This document shows, in pieces, positions 32,693-41,374 of a stretch of 64,000 nucleotides of DNA. The number at the start of each line of letters is the position of its first letter. Positions within the stretch are counted from its first letter, which is position 1. The position numbers and the translations under genes are program-made. The stretch is taken from the NCBI GenBank assembly GCA_942491105.1, contig CALNZX010000001.1, forward strand, positions 372,001-436,000, in the 5' to 3' direction. The notes beneath the pieces were generated by a model, which did no database searches, was not told the origin of the DNA, and was given only the letters and a program-made list of their open reading frames with translations. The DNA is from JBBEAM01 sp942491105 (lineage in GTDB: Bacteria > Pseudomonadota > Alphaproteobacteria > Kiloniellales > DSM-21159).

Positions 32693-32755
32693 AGCTAACC
32701 CTCTTTCTAATCTATCCTGTATAGCGCGTTGTTATTGCGCGATTATAAGCCGCAG
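32693..32755 (-). promoter_or_regulatory. rpsB-tsf spacer with -10 box and hairpin
   Basis: Minus-strand TATAAT at 32747-32742 matches the sigma-70 -10 perfectly, but no good -35 stands 16-18 bases upstream. The same bases form one arm of an imperfect inverted repeat (TATA..CGCG, nine-base loop, CGCG..TATA) covering about 32719-32747. It could be an internal tsf promoter or a partial attenuator balancing S2 and EF-Ts. Confidence 0.35.
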
Positions 32756-33691
32756 TCAGCTCGCAGCCTTCTCCGCGTCTTCGGCGGGAGCCGCGCTGTC
32801 ATCCGTCTTAGCTTCAGCGGCTTCGGCCTTGTCCTCGACCGGAGCGGTCGCTTGCGCTGCCGAGTCAGTCTCGGTCGCGGGAGCTGTTTCCGGCGCTGCG
32901 GCTTCCGGCGCTGCGGCTTCCGGCGTCTCGGCGGGAACCTCCTCGGGCAGCTTCTCGACCGGGGCTTCCGTCGACGCTCCAATGTCGCCGCCGGACGCCG
33001 CCACGGACTGCTGCAGACCGTCGAGGATCGCATCCGCGGTCAGCTCGCAGTACAGCGTAATCGCGCGGATCGCGTCGTCATTGCCCGGAACCGGGTAGGT
33101 AACGCTGGAGGGATCCGAGTTGGAATCCAGGATGGCGATCACCGGAATACCCAGGGTCTTCGCCTCGGCAACCGCGATGTGCTCCTTGTTGGTGTCGATC
33201 ACGAAGATCGCATCGGGCAGGCCGCCCATCTCCTTGATGCCGCCGAGGGCCCGCTCGAGCTTGTCGCGCTCGCGGTTCATCACCAGCAGCTCCTTCTTGG
33301 TCAGACCCAGCTTCTCTTCGTCGAGCATGCCCTCGAGTTCTTTCAGGCGCTTGATCGAATGGGAGATGGTCTTCCAGTTGGTCAGCATGCCGCCGAGCCA
33401 GCGGTGGTTGACGTAGTACTGGCCGCAGCGCGTCGCCGCTTCGGCGACGATCTCGCTGGCCTGGCGCTTGGTGCCGACGTAGAGCACGCGACCGCCGTTA
33501 CCGGCGACACCGCGCAGGAATTCCAGCGCCTGATGCAGCAGCGGAACGGTGTGTTCCAGATTGATGATGTGCACGCCGTTGCGCACGCCAAAGATGAAGG
33601 GAGCCATCTTCGGGTTCCAGCGACGGGTGGTGTGACCGAAATGAACGCCAGCTTCGAGCAGCTGACGCATGGAGTACGTGGGAAGCGCCAT
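32756..33691 (-). CDS. rpsB: 30S ribosomal protein S2 with long C-terminal tail
   Basis: S2 of the small subunit, needed for S1 binding. 311 residues, against about 240 in E. coli: the core (about 1-233, from MALPTYSMRQLLEAGVHFGH to AILDGLQQSV) is normal, then a tail of about 77 residues made of Ala, Glu, Pro and Thr follows. The tail is partly encoded by a tandem 15-base repeat at 32890-32919. Similar tails are known in some alphaproteobacterial S2 proteins. CGGAGAAAG precedes the ATG. A promoter-like pair and a hairpin lie in the leader. Confidence 0.97.
   Translation of the reverse strand: MALPTYSMRQLLEAGVHFGHTTRRWNPKMAPFIFGVRNGVHIINLEHTVPLLHQALEFLRGVAGNGGRVLYVGTKRQASEIVAEAATRCGQYYVNHRWLGGMLTNWKTISHSIKRLKELEGMLDEEKLGLTKKELLVMNRERDKLERALGGIKEMGGLPDAIFVIDTNKEHIAVAEAKTLGIPVIAILDSNSDPSSVTYPVPGNDDAIRAITLYCELTADAILDGLQQSVAASGGDIGASTEAPVEKLPEEVPAETPEAAAPEAAAPETAPATETDSAAQATAPVEDKAEAAEAKTDDSAAPAEDAEKAAS
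32890..32925. repeat. Tandem 15-bp repeat inside rpsB tail
   Basis: Two perfect copies of CCGGCGCTGCGGCTT (32890-32904 and 32905-32919) and a six-base partial third copy. In the protein they encode EAAAPEAAAPE in the acidic tail of S2. Such repeats can change copy number by slippage without breaking the frame. Confidence 0.8.
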
Positions 33692-33865
33692 GGTTTACTT
33701 TCTCCGGTTGTGCCTCCGCGAGCCGTCGTCCGATCTAGCCGGACACCGGAGCGAGCCTTGGGATTTCTCCCCAAGGGCCGCAAAGCCCGCGTGTGGGTTT
33801 ACGAATGGCCGGGGTGATACCCGGAGTCCGCGGGAAAAGCAAGGGCTACGCGCGGCGGCGCCGGA
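33692..33865 (-). promoter_or_regulatory. rpsB promoter and structured leader
   Basis: On the minus strand TTGCTT (33842-33837) and TATCAC (33819-33814) are 17 bases apart, giving a leader of roughly 115 bases. The leader contains a seven-base hairpin CCTTGGG-GAGAAAT-CCCAAGG (33776-33756) and a region able to pair TCCG...CGGA (about 33750-33729). An autoregulatory S2-binding leader is known in other bacteria; a link here is only a guess. Confidence 0.45.
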
Positions 33866-36800
33866 CTAGAGGTCCTGCACTTCGAGCCCGCCGACGGACT
33901 TGATCGCCTTGCGCACCGCGCCGGAGAGCTTGTAGGCCTCCGGCAGCTGAATCGAGACTTCCTCGCCCTGCTCGGTCTCGACGATCACCATGACCCGCCC
34001 CCTGCCCCGTCCCTGCTGCTCGAGGATGTTCTTCAGATGGTCGAGCGGCTCGGCTTCGCGCAGATAAATCTTCAAACCCGGGGAGGTATTCTCCGCCGCC
34101 ACGTCGAGCGGCGAGAACTTCTGGGCCATCAGCTTCATTTCGTCGCCCTGCAGGTCGACGGTCACCTCCAGCAGCAGCGGCTGGTTGCTCTCCAAGAGCT
34201 CACGCGCCGAGGCGAGCACCTCGGAAAACACCACGACCTCGTAGACGCCGCTGGAATCCGACAGGGTCACGAAGGCGAAGCGGTTGCCCTTGCGCGAAGT
34301 GCGGATCTGCTTCGCCACCACGATTCCGCCAACGGTCTTGCGCCCCGGTGTCAGCTGGGCGGCGCGCGCCAGCTCGCTATAGGGCAGGACCCCGAGGCGC
34401 TCCAGGGTCTTCTTGTGCGCGTCTAGGGGGTGAGCGGAGAGATAGAACCCAACGGCGTCGAATTCATACTGCAGGCGTTCGCTCGGCCCCCAGTCCTCGG
34501 CATTGGGCAAGGCGATGCCGGTATTCTGGCTTTCGTCACCACCGCCGAACAGGCTGACCTGACCACTGGAGCGTTCCTCGGCGGCGGCGGCGGCGTGGCG
34601 CACGATGGTATCGGCGGCCGCGTAAACCTGATGCCGGTTGGCGACCAGGGAATCGAAGGCGCCGGCGCAGGCCAGGTTTTCGATCTGACGCTTGTTGACG
34701 AGCCGGCCATCGAGGCGCCGCGCGAAGTCGGCCAGGGATTTGAATGGCCCCTGCTCCGTTCTCTGCGCGACAACTCCCTGCATGGCAGACGCGCCGACAT
34801 TGCGAATGGCCGCCAAGGCATAGCGGATACCTTGGGCGCTGCCATCCTCGTCCGCTTCGACGGAAAACTCGGGAATCGAGCGGTTGATGTCCGGCGGCAG
34901 CAGCGGAATGGCGAGCCGCGCCAGCTCCTGCCGGAAGATGTTCAGCTTGTCGGTGTTGCCCATGTCGTAGGTCATGGAGGCCGCCAGGAACTCGACCGGA
35001 TAGTTCGCCTTCAGATAGGCGGTCTGATAGGCGACCAGGGCATAGGCGGCGGCGTGACTCTTGTTGAAACCGTAGCCGGCGAACTTGTCGACCAGATCGA
35101 AGATCTCGCTGGCCTTGGGCTTATCGACGCCGCGCGCCACGGCCCCTTCGACAAAGGATTCGCGCTGCGCTTCCATCTCCGCCTTGATCTTCTTGCCCAT
35201 GGCGCGGCGCAGCAGGTCGGCGGCGCCCAGGCTGAAGCCCGCCAGTTCCTGGGCGATCTGCATCACCTGTTCCTGGTAGATCATGATCCCGTAGGTTTCC
35301 TTCAGGATCGGCTCCAGGGTCGGGTAGAGATAGTCGGCCTTTTCGCGCTCGTGCTTACGCGCGATGTAGGAGGGAATGTTCTCCATCGGGCCCGGGCGGT
35401 ACAACGCCACCACGGCGATAATATCCTCGAAACGATCCGGCTTGAGCCGCTTCAGGGCATCGCGCATGCCCGAGGATTCCAACTGGAAGACGCCCACCGT
35501 GTCGCCGCGGCTGAGCATTTCGTATGTCTTTGCGTCATCGAGCGGGATGGCCTCGAGCTCGACCGGCGCGGTGCGCGCGGCGATCAGCCGGCAGGCCATG
35601 GCGAGGACGGTCAGAGTTTTCAGGCCGAGGAAGTCGAACTTCACCAGCCCGGCCTGCTCCACCCACTTCATATTGAACTGGGTGACCGGCATATCCGACC
35701 GGGGGTCGCGATAGAGCGGCACCAGCTCGTCGAGATCGCGATCGCCGATCACCACGCCGGCGGCGTGGGTCGAGGCGTGGCGATAGAGACCCTCGAGCTT
35801 CTGACCGATTTCGATCAGCCTGGCGACGCCCTCGTCCCCCTCCTGCTCGGCGCGCAGCTCCGGCACCTCGTCCAGGGCCTGGGCGATGGTCTTGGGGTCG
35901 GCCGGGTTGTTCGGCATCATCTTGCAGATGCGATCGACCTGCCCGTAGGGCATCTGCAGCACCCGTCCAACATCGCGGATCACCGCGCGGGCCTGCAGTT
36001 TTCCAAAGGTGATGATCTGCGCGACGCGGCCATAGCCGTACTTGCGCTGCACGTACTCGATCACCTCGTCGCGCCGGTCCTGACAGAAGTCGATATCGAA
36101 ATCCGGCATCGACACGCGCTCGGGATTGAGAAAGCGCTCGAACAGCAGGCCCCAGCGCAGGGGGTCGAGGTCGGTAATGGTCAACGCCCAGGCAACCACC
36201 GAACCGGCGCCGGAACCGCGCCCCGGGCCGACGGGAATGCCTTGCTGCTTCGCCCAGATAATGAAATCGGCAACGATCAGGAAATAGCCCGGAAAGCCCA
36301 TCTGTTCGATGACTTCGAGCTCGTAACGCAGCCGGTCGTTATAGCGCTGATGAATCTTTGCGCGTTCGGCCTCGCTCATGTCCGGCGTGTAAACCTGGGT
36401 TTCCAGACGTTGCGCGAGTCCGTCCTCGGACTGGATGCGAAGCTCCTGCGCCTCGGTCCTGCCTTCGGTGGTCGGAAAGGCCGGCAGGATCGGCTTGACC
36501 GTCTCCGGGAAGTAGGCGCAGCGCTGGGCCACCACCAGCGTGTTGTCCAGCGCTTCCGGCAGGTCCGCGAAGAGCGCGCGCATCTCGGCGGCGGTCTTCA
36601 GGCGGTGATTGGGCGTCAGCCGGCGGCGCTCGCGCTCCGCGACATAGGTGCCGCCGGCGATGCAGAGCAAGGCGTCATGGGCCTCGTAGAGGTCCTCGCT
36701 GGGAAAGAAGGCCTCGTTGGTCGCCACCAGGGGAAGATCCAGCTCATAGGCCAGATCGATACTACCGGCTTCACAGGCCTCTTCCCCTTCCACGCCGTGC

Positions 36801-37336
36801 CGCGAAAGTTCGACGTAGAGCCGGTCCGGAAACACCTCCCGCAGCCAGACGAGACAGGCCTTGGCCTCGGCCGGGCGGCCTTCGCGCAGATGCCGGCCCA
36901 AGGGCCCGGCCGGGCCTCCGGTCAGGGCAAGCAGTCCGGCGGAGTGCGCCGCGAGCTTGTCCTGCGTTATCTGCGGAGTCTCGGAGGGTTCGGTTTCCAG
37001 GAACGCGGCGCTGACCAGCTTGAGGAGGTTGCGGTAGCCCTCCTCCGATTGCACCAGCAGGACCAGCTGGTCCGGTGGCGGCTTGGTGGCGCCGTTGCGC
37101 GGTTCTCCAGCGTCGCGCTGTAACGCGATCTGGCAGCCAATGATTGGCTGAATGCCGCCCTTGGCCGCCTCCGTGGCGAACTCCAGCGCCCCGAAGAGAT
37201 TGCCACTATCGGCCACGGCGACGGCGGGCATGCCTTGATCCTGGCAAAAGGCGATCAGCTGCTTGCTGCGGATCGCGCCTTCCGAAAGGGAGTAGGCCGA
37301 GTGAACTCTGAGATGAATGAAGCCGCCGCCGGACAT
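33866..37336 (-). CDS. dnaE: DNA polymerase III subunit alpha
   Basis: Catalytic subunit of the replicative polymerase. 1156 residues. The N-terminal PHP domain (about 1-280) begins FIHLRVHSAYSLSEG; the position of a usual metal His (TDHGN in intact PHP domains) reads ADSGN, so PHP proofreading is probably lost and a separate epsilon subunit needed. The polymerase core has MPDFDIDFCQDRRDEVI with the catalytic Asp pair, GPGRGSGAGSVVAW and YRPGPMENIP; the C-terminal part holds the tandem helix-hairpin-helix (about 830-900) and an OB fold starting near 1000 (GGIVVAKQIRTSRKGNRFAF). Located between the sleB-like gene and rpsB. Confidence 0.98.
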   Translation of the reverse strand: MSGGGFIHLRVHSAYSLSEGAIRSKQLIAFCQDQGMPAVAVADSGNLFGALEFATEAAKGGIQPIIGCQIALQRDAGEPRNGATKPPPDQLVLLVQSEEGYRNLLKLVSAAFLETEPSETPQITQDKLAAHSAGLLALTGGPAGPLGRHLREGRPAEAKACLVWLREVFPDRLYVELSRHGVEGEEACEAGSIDLAYELDLPLVATNEAFFPSEDLYEAHDALLCIAGGTYVAERERRRLTPNHRLKTAAEMRALFADLPEALDNTLVVAQRCAYFPETVKPILPAFPTTEGRTEAQELRIQSEDGLAQRLETQVYTPDMSEAERAKIHQRYNDRLRYELEVIEQMGFPGYFLIVADFIIWAKQQGIPVGPGRGSGAGSVVAWALTITDLDPLRWGLLFERFLNPERVSMPDFDIDFCQDRRDEVIEYVQRKYGYGRVAQIITFGKLQARAVIRDVGRVLQMPYGQVDRICKMMPNNPADPKTIAQALDEVPELRAEQEGDEGVARLIEIGQKLEGLYRHASTHAAGVVIGDRDLDELVPLYRDPRSDMPVTQFNMKWVEQAGLVKFDFLGLKTLTVLAMACRLIAARTAPVELEAIPLDDAKTYEMLSRGDTVGVFQLESSGMRDALKRLKPDRFEDIIAVVALYRPGPMENIPSYIARKHEREKADYLYPTLEPILKETYGIMIYQEQVMQIAQELAGFSLGAADLLRRAMGKKIKAEMEAQRESFVEGAVARGVDKPKASEIFDLVDKFAGYGFNKSHAAAYALVAYQTAYLKANYPVEFLAASMTYDMGNTDKLNIFRQELARLAIPLLPPDINRSIPEFSVEADEDGSAQGIRYALAAIRNVGASAMQGVVAQRTEQGPFKSLADFARRLDGRLVNKRQIENLACAGAFDSLVANRHQVYAAADTIVRHAAAAAEERSSGQVSLFGGGDESQNTGIALPNAEDWGPSERLQYEFDAVGFYLSAHPLDAHKKTLERLGVLPYSELARAAQLTPGRKTVGGIVVAKQIRTSRKGNRFAFVTLSDSSGVYEVVVFSEVLASARELLESNQPLLLEVTVDLQGDEMKLMAQKFSPLDVAAENTSPGLKIYLREAEPLDHLKNILEQQGRGRGRVMVIVETEQGEEVSIQLPEAYKLSGAVRKAIKSVGGLEVQDL

Positions 37337-37408
37337 GGCCCTAGAATTTCATGCCGCGTGGAGTCGGGCCATCGTCATTGCATCCACAGCCTGTGGATGG
37401 GACCGGCA

Positions 37409-37894
37409 TCATCGGTAAAAAAGATGTGCCCCAATGGTCGCCGTATGGTGCAGCTGCGCAACCCAGGTCGGCGCGATCTGGGAATGGTGGAAAAACAGCG
37501 CCCCATTCGTGGGGTCCTCGATCTGCCCCGTGCTGGCGGCCCAGGCGACATAGCGCGCGTGCGCCCAAACCTCGTTCTCGGCGGGCGTGTCCGGGCGGCC
37601 ATCGCACCACCAGGAAAACTGGCAGGACACGGTTTCCTCGTCCGAGGAAACGTATTCCTGTTTCACGACGTCGCAGATGCTGTTGGGAAAGTCCGTGGAG
37701 GCAACTCGGTTCAGGGTGACATGGGCCACGGCTTCCTGGCCGAGGCGGTCCTCGCCGCGCGCTTCCCAATAGATATTGAGGGCAAGGCACTCCAGGGACT
37801 CCGCGTCGACTTCGCGGTCCTCGGCCTGGGCTGGCACTGCAAGCGCCAGAACCATGGCCGCGAGGATCGAAACGAGACTAAGACGAGACAACAT
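37409..37894 (-). CDS. Cell wall hydrolase, SleB family
   Basis: From ATG 37894 (GGAGGAGGGG directly upstream) 161 residues with a signal peptide (MLSRLSLVSILAAMVLALAV, cleavage after AQA). The rest is a hydrolase_2 (SleB-like lytic) domain: LALNIYWEARGED with the catalytic-type Glu, AVAHVTLNRV, FSWWCDG and GALFFHH. Expected to cut peptidoglycan in the periplasm. The start region overlaps the lolD 3' end by 17 bases; an upstream in-frame ATG at 37969 lies wholly within lolD and is rejected. Spore-related naming is historical; alphaproteobacteria do not sporulate. Confidence 0.88.
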   Translation of the reverse strand: MLSRLSLVSILAAMVLALAVPAQAEDREVDAESLECLALNIYWEARGEDRLGQEAVAHVTLNRVASTDFPNSICDVVKQEYVSSDEETVSCQFSWWCDGRPDTPAENEVWAHARYVAWAASTGQIEDPTNGALFFHHSQIAPTWVAQLHHTATIGAHLFYR

Positions 37895-38558
37895 GCCCCT
37901 CCTCCAAACGCAGAACCCGATCCATGCGCGCGGCAAGGTCCAGGTTGTGCGTGGCGACCAGGGCCGCAAGCCCTACGCCGCGTACAAGTTCAACCAGCAT
38001 CTGAAAGACCCCCTCTGCCGTATCGGGGTCGAGATTGCCGGTCGGTTCATCTGCCAGGAGAACGGCAGGATTGTTCACAAGCGCGCGGGCAATTGCAACG
38101 CGCTGCTGTTCGCCGCCGGAAAGCCGGGCCGGCCGATGGCTCGCCCGATCCGACAATCCCACCCGCGCCAACAGCTCACGTCCTTGAGAAATAGCGGTTT
38201 TCTTGCTCACCCCCGCGATCATCTGGGGAACCACCAGATTTTCCAGCGCCGAGAACTCGGGCAGCAGATGGTGATACTGATAGACGAATCCGAGGCTCTT
38301 GCGGCGCAAACGGGTGCGCGCGCCGTCGTCGAGTCGCGCCGCGTCCTGCCCCGCCATGACGATCCTGCCGGAGTCCGGTTTTTCGAGCAGACCGGTGATT
38401 TGCAGCAGGGTGGATTTCCCCGATCCCGAGGGTCCGACCAGGGCCACCATCTCGCCCGGAGAGATATTGAAGGAGATGCCCTTCAGGACCTCGAGCCTGC
38501 GACCGCCTTGTTCGAAGGCCTTGGAGATGTCGTGCAGATGCAGCCCCTGCTCATTCAT
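37878..38558 (-). CDS. lolD: Lipoprotein-releasing ABC transporter ATPase LolD
   Basis: Powers release of outer-membrane lipoproteins from the inner membrane to LolA. 226 residues. Walker A GPSGSGKST (42-50), signature LSGGEQQRVAIARAL, Walker B VLLADEPTGNLD and the H-loop His in ATHN are intact. Its start overlaps the lolC stop by eight bases, supporting a joint complex. Confidence 0.97.
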   Translation of the reverse strand: MNEQGLHLHDISKAFEQGGRRLEVLKGISFNISPGEMVALVGPSGSGKSTLLQITGLLEKPDSGRIVMAGQDAARLDDGARTRLRRKSLGFVYQYHHLLPEFSALENLVVPQMIAGVSKKTAISQGRELLARVGLSDRASHRPARLSGGEQQRVAIARALVNNPAVLLADEPTGNLDPDTAEGVFQMLVELVRGVGLAALVATHNLDLAARMDRVLRLEEGHVVSS

Positions 38559-39798
38559 AGCGCAAGGCCTCCACGGGATCGAGCCGCGCCGCGCGCCAGG
38601 ATGGGTAGAGCGATGCCAGCAGGGTCAAGGCGAGCGACATGCCGACCACCACCAGTACCTCGTTGATATCCATTTCCGAAGGCAGGGTGGTCAGGAAATA
38701 GACCTCCGGGCTGAAGACCTGGGTTCCGGTGACGGATTCGACCCAGCCCTGAATGGTTTCAATGTTGGTGGTAAAGAGCACGCCAAGGGTCAAACCTGCC
38801 AGGGTACCGGCCACGCCGATGGCGGCGCCGGACATCAGGAAGATGCGCATGATCATGCCACGGGTCGCGCCCATGGTACGCAGGATCGCGATGTCCCGCC
38901 CCTTGTCCTTCACCAGCATGATCTGGCCGGAGATGATGTTGAAGGCGGCGACCACGATGATCAGCGTCAGGATCAGGAACATGACGTTGCGTTCGACCTG
39001 CAGCGCATTGAAGAAACTGGAGTTGGCCTGCTGCCAGTCAACGGTGCGGTATCCGGGGCCGAGGGCTTCGCTGACTCGGGCCGAGGTCAGCCAGACCTGA
39101 TCCGGATTCGCGACGAAAATCTCGATGGCGTTCACCAAGCCGTCCATCTGAAAAAAGACCTGCGCCTTATCCAGCGGCATGAAGATGATTGAACTGTCGT
39201 ACTCGTACATCCCGACATCGAACAGCCCGGCCACGGTGTAGTTCTTCATGCGCGGCATGCTGCCGATCACCGTCGTGGTGCTGCGCGGGCTGACCAATGT
39301 GATTTCCTGTCCGATGCCGATACCGAGGTTCTCGGACATGCGCCGGCCGATCAGCACGCCCTCGGAACGCGAAAAACTCTCAAGCGCGCCGGGTGAAAGC
39401 TTGCTGACAACCAAATCCCGCTGCGCCAGGTTTTCCCCGCTTATCCCCCTGACCAAGGCGCCGATCGCCTTGCTCTGGTTGGTCACCATGACCTGCGCTT
39501 GCACTTGCGGGGTTGCCATTACGACATTGTCGAGCTCCAGCAATTGCGCGCTGGCGCTGTCGTAATCCGGAATGTTGCGCTGCTGGCCCATCACCGTCAT
39601 ATGGCCGTTCACGCCCAGGATGGTGCCCATCAGCTCGGCGCGAAAGCCGTTCATCACCGACATCACGATGATCAAGGTGGCGACGCCCAACGCGATCCCG
39701 AGCAAGGAGAATCCAGCGATCACCGAAACGAAGCCTTCGGCCCTGCGGGCGCGCAGATAGCGCCCCGCCATCAAACGTTCGAATGCTCCGAAGATCAT
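38551..39798 (-). CDS. lolC: Lipoprotein-releasing system transmembrane protein LolC/LolE
   Basis: Membrane subunit of the LolCDE complex. 415 residues: helix 1 at about 24-46 (SVIAGFSLLGIALGVATLIIV), a large periplasmic domain (about 50-265), then three C-terminal helices around 275-400. Only one such gene is present, so a single LolC/E protein (often called LolF) probably forms a homodimer, as is common outside gammaproteobacteria. Seven bases after proS, overlapping lolD. Confidence 0.95.
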   Translation of the reverse strand: MIFGAFERLMAGRYLRARRAEGFVSVIAGFSLLGIALGVATLIIVMSVMNGFRAELMGTILGVNGHMTVMGQQRNIPDYDSASAQLLELDNVVMATPQVQAQVMVTNQSKAIGALVRGISGENLAQRDLVVSKLSPGALESFSRSEGVLIGRRMSENLGIGIGQEITLVSPRSTTTVIGSMPRMKNYTVAGLFDVGMYEYDSSIIFMPLDKAQVFFQMDGLVNAIEIFVANPDQVWLTSARVSEALGPGYRTVDWQQANSSFFNALQVERNVMFLILTLIIVVAAFNIISGQIMLVKDKGRDIAILRTMGATRGMIMRIFLMSGAAIGVAGTLAGLTLGVLFTTNIETIQGWVESVTGTQVFSPEVYFLTTLPSEMDINEVLVVVGMSLALTLLASLYPSWRAARLDPVEALRYE

Positions 39799-39805
39799 GG
39801 CCGTT

Positions 39806-41125
39806 CTATTCCGCCAGCCGGGAGAGCGCGGACTCGAGAGACAGCTCCTGCTTCTCCCCCGTCGCCCGGCGCTTCAGCTCGACGACCCCGTTTTCCAGCC
39901 CCCGCGGCCCGACGATCAGCTGCCAGGGCAGCCCGATCAGGTCCATCTCGGCGAACTTGGCGCCGGCCCGCTCGTCGGTGTCGTCGTAGAGAGTCTCGAC
40001 CCCGGCCTCCTGCAGCTTGCCATAGGCGTCATCGCAGGCCTGCGCGCAGGCGGCGTCGGAGGCGCGCAGATTGATCAGCCCAACCTTGAAAGGCGCCACG
40101 GCGTCGGGCCAGACGATGCCGTTGTCATCGTGGCAGGCCTCGATGATGCCGCCGGCCAGGCGCGAAACGCCGACACCGTAGGAGCCCATATGCACGGGAA
40201 CCTCCTCGCCCTCCGGCGTGGAGACGACGGCGCCGAGCGGTTTGGAGTACTTGGTGCCGAAATAGAAAATGTGGCCGACCTCGATGCCGCGGCGCTGCAC
40301 CCGCGCCTCTTCTGGCACCTCGGCTTCGAAGGCCGCCGCGTCGTGCTTCTCGTCGGTCCGCGCGTAGTACTTGGTCCAGAAATCGACCTGGGGCTGGAGA
40401 TCCTTCGAGAAATCGGGGTTTTCCGCCAGCACGTCATGATCGAGCAGCGCCTGGTGGCAGTAAACCTCGCTCTCGCCGGTATCGGCCAGAATGATGAATT
40501 CGTGGGACAGGTCGCCGCCGATCGGCCCGGTATCGGCTTCCATGGGAATGGCCTTCAGGCCCATGCGCGCGAAGGTGCGCAGATAGGCGACGAACATCTT
40601 GTTGTAGGACAGCCTCGCGGCTTCGAAATCCAAATCGAAGGAATAGGCGTCCTTCATCAGGAATTCGCGCCCGCGCATCACGCCGAAGCGCGGCCGCACC
40701 TCGTCGCGGAACTTCCACTGGATATGATAGAGCAGCTTCGGAAGGTCGCGGTAGCTGCGCACCGAATTGGCGAAGATATCGGTGATCAGCTCTTCGTTGG
40801 TCGGGCCGTAGAGCATGTCGCGCTCATGGCGGTCGACGATCCGCAGCATCTCCGGGCCGTAGTCATTGTAGCGTCCCGACTTCTGCCAGAGATCGGCCGA
40901 CTGGATGGTCGGCATCAGCATCTCCTGGCAGCCGGCGCGGTCCTGCTCTTCGCGCACGATCTGCTCGATCTTGCGCAGCACCTTGTAGCCCAGCGGCAGC
41001 CAGGAATAGATCCCGGCGCTAGCCTGGCGGACCATGCCCGCGCGCAGCATCAGGCGGTGGGAGACGATCTCCGCCTCCTTGGGAGTTTCCTTGAGGGTCG
41101 GCAGAAAGAACGCGGAACGGCGCAT
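39806..41125 (-). CDS. proS: Prolyl-tRNA synthetase (short form without editing insertion)
   Basis: Charges tRNA with proline; class II enzyme. From ATG 41125 (MRRSAFFLPTLKETPKEAEI) it is 439 residues. The 180-residue editing domain found between motifs 2 and 3 of E. coli ProRS is absent, as typical for alphaproteobacteria; mis-charged Ala-tRNA-Pro would need a separate editing protein such as ProXp-Ala, not seen here. Motifs: motif 2 region YHIQWKFRDEVRPRFGVMR, motif 3 VGVSRLAGGIIEA, C-terminal anticodon-binding domain from about 340. Confidence 0.96.
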   Translation of the reverse strand: MRRSAFFLPTLKETPKEAEIVSHRLMLRAGMVRQASAGIYSWLPLGYKVLRKIEQIVREEQDRAGCQEMLMPTIQSADLWQKSGRYNDYGPEMLRIVDRHERDMLYGPTNEELITDIFANSVRSYRDLPKLLYHIQWKFRDEVRPRFGVMRGREFLMKDAYSFDLDFEAARLSYNKMFVAYLRTFARMGLKAIPMEADTGPIGGDLSHEFIILADTGESEVYCHQALLDHDVLAENPDFSKDLQPQVDFWTKYYARTDEKHDAAAFEAEVPEEARVQRRGIEVGHIFYFGTKYSKPLGAVVSTPEGEEVPVHMGSYGVGVSRLAGGIIEACHDDNGIVWPDAVAPFKVGLINLRASDAACAQACDDAYGKLQEAGVETLYDDTDERAGAKFAEMDLIGLPWQLIVGPRGLENGVVELKRRATGEKQELSLESALSRLAE

Positions 41126-41374
41126 GTCAGTCCTTTGCAACTTCGGGGCGCCCGTATCAGCCCGGCCGCGAGGCGAGCGGGAATGTAGGAAAGTCGCCCG
41201 GCTCTGTCTATGCCGGGGATGTGGCGGCAATACGGCAGATTCACGCCTTCCATCTAGCAGCGACTCGGCGCGCGCGCTATGAGAGTCATGGAAGCGTCAT
41301 CCCTGGCCGGGCATGTGGGGCTGGCGCATGGAGGGTTTGGCTGTGCCGCCCTCGCACGGGAGAGGGGGACCACC
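41126..41374. other. Divergent proS / NCS2 permease gap
   Basis: The 249-base region between the two divergent genes must hold both promoters; I could not pick a clear pair. Just before the permease start, CCCTC (41349-41353) can pair with GAGGG (41362-41366), the likely ribosome-binding site, so the site may be partly masked. No purine riboswitch core was recognised. Confidence 0.4.

Noticed and set aside
34430..37123. Plus-strand open frame of 897 codons opposite dnaE
   Set aside because: Antisense shadow of a well-conserved gene; high GC at third positions keeps this frame open. Its translation is low-complexity and matches no family.
41279..41374. N-terminal extension of the purine permease from ATG 41279
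   Set aside because: The extra 32 residues are not family-like and the ATG at 41375 has a clear GAGAGGGGG ribosome-binding site.
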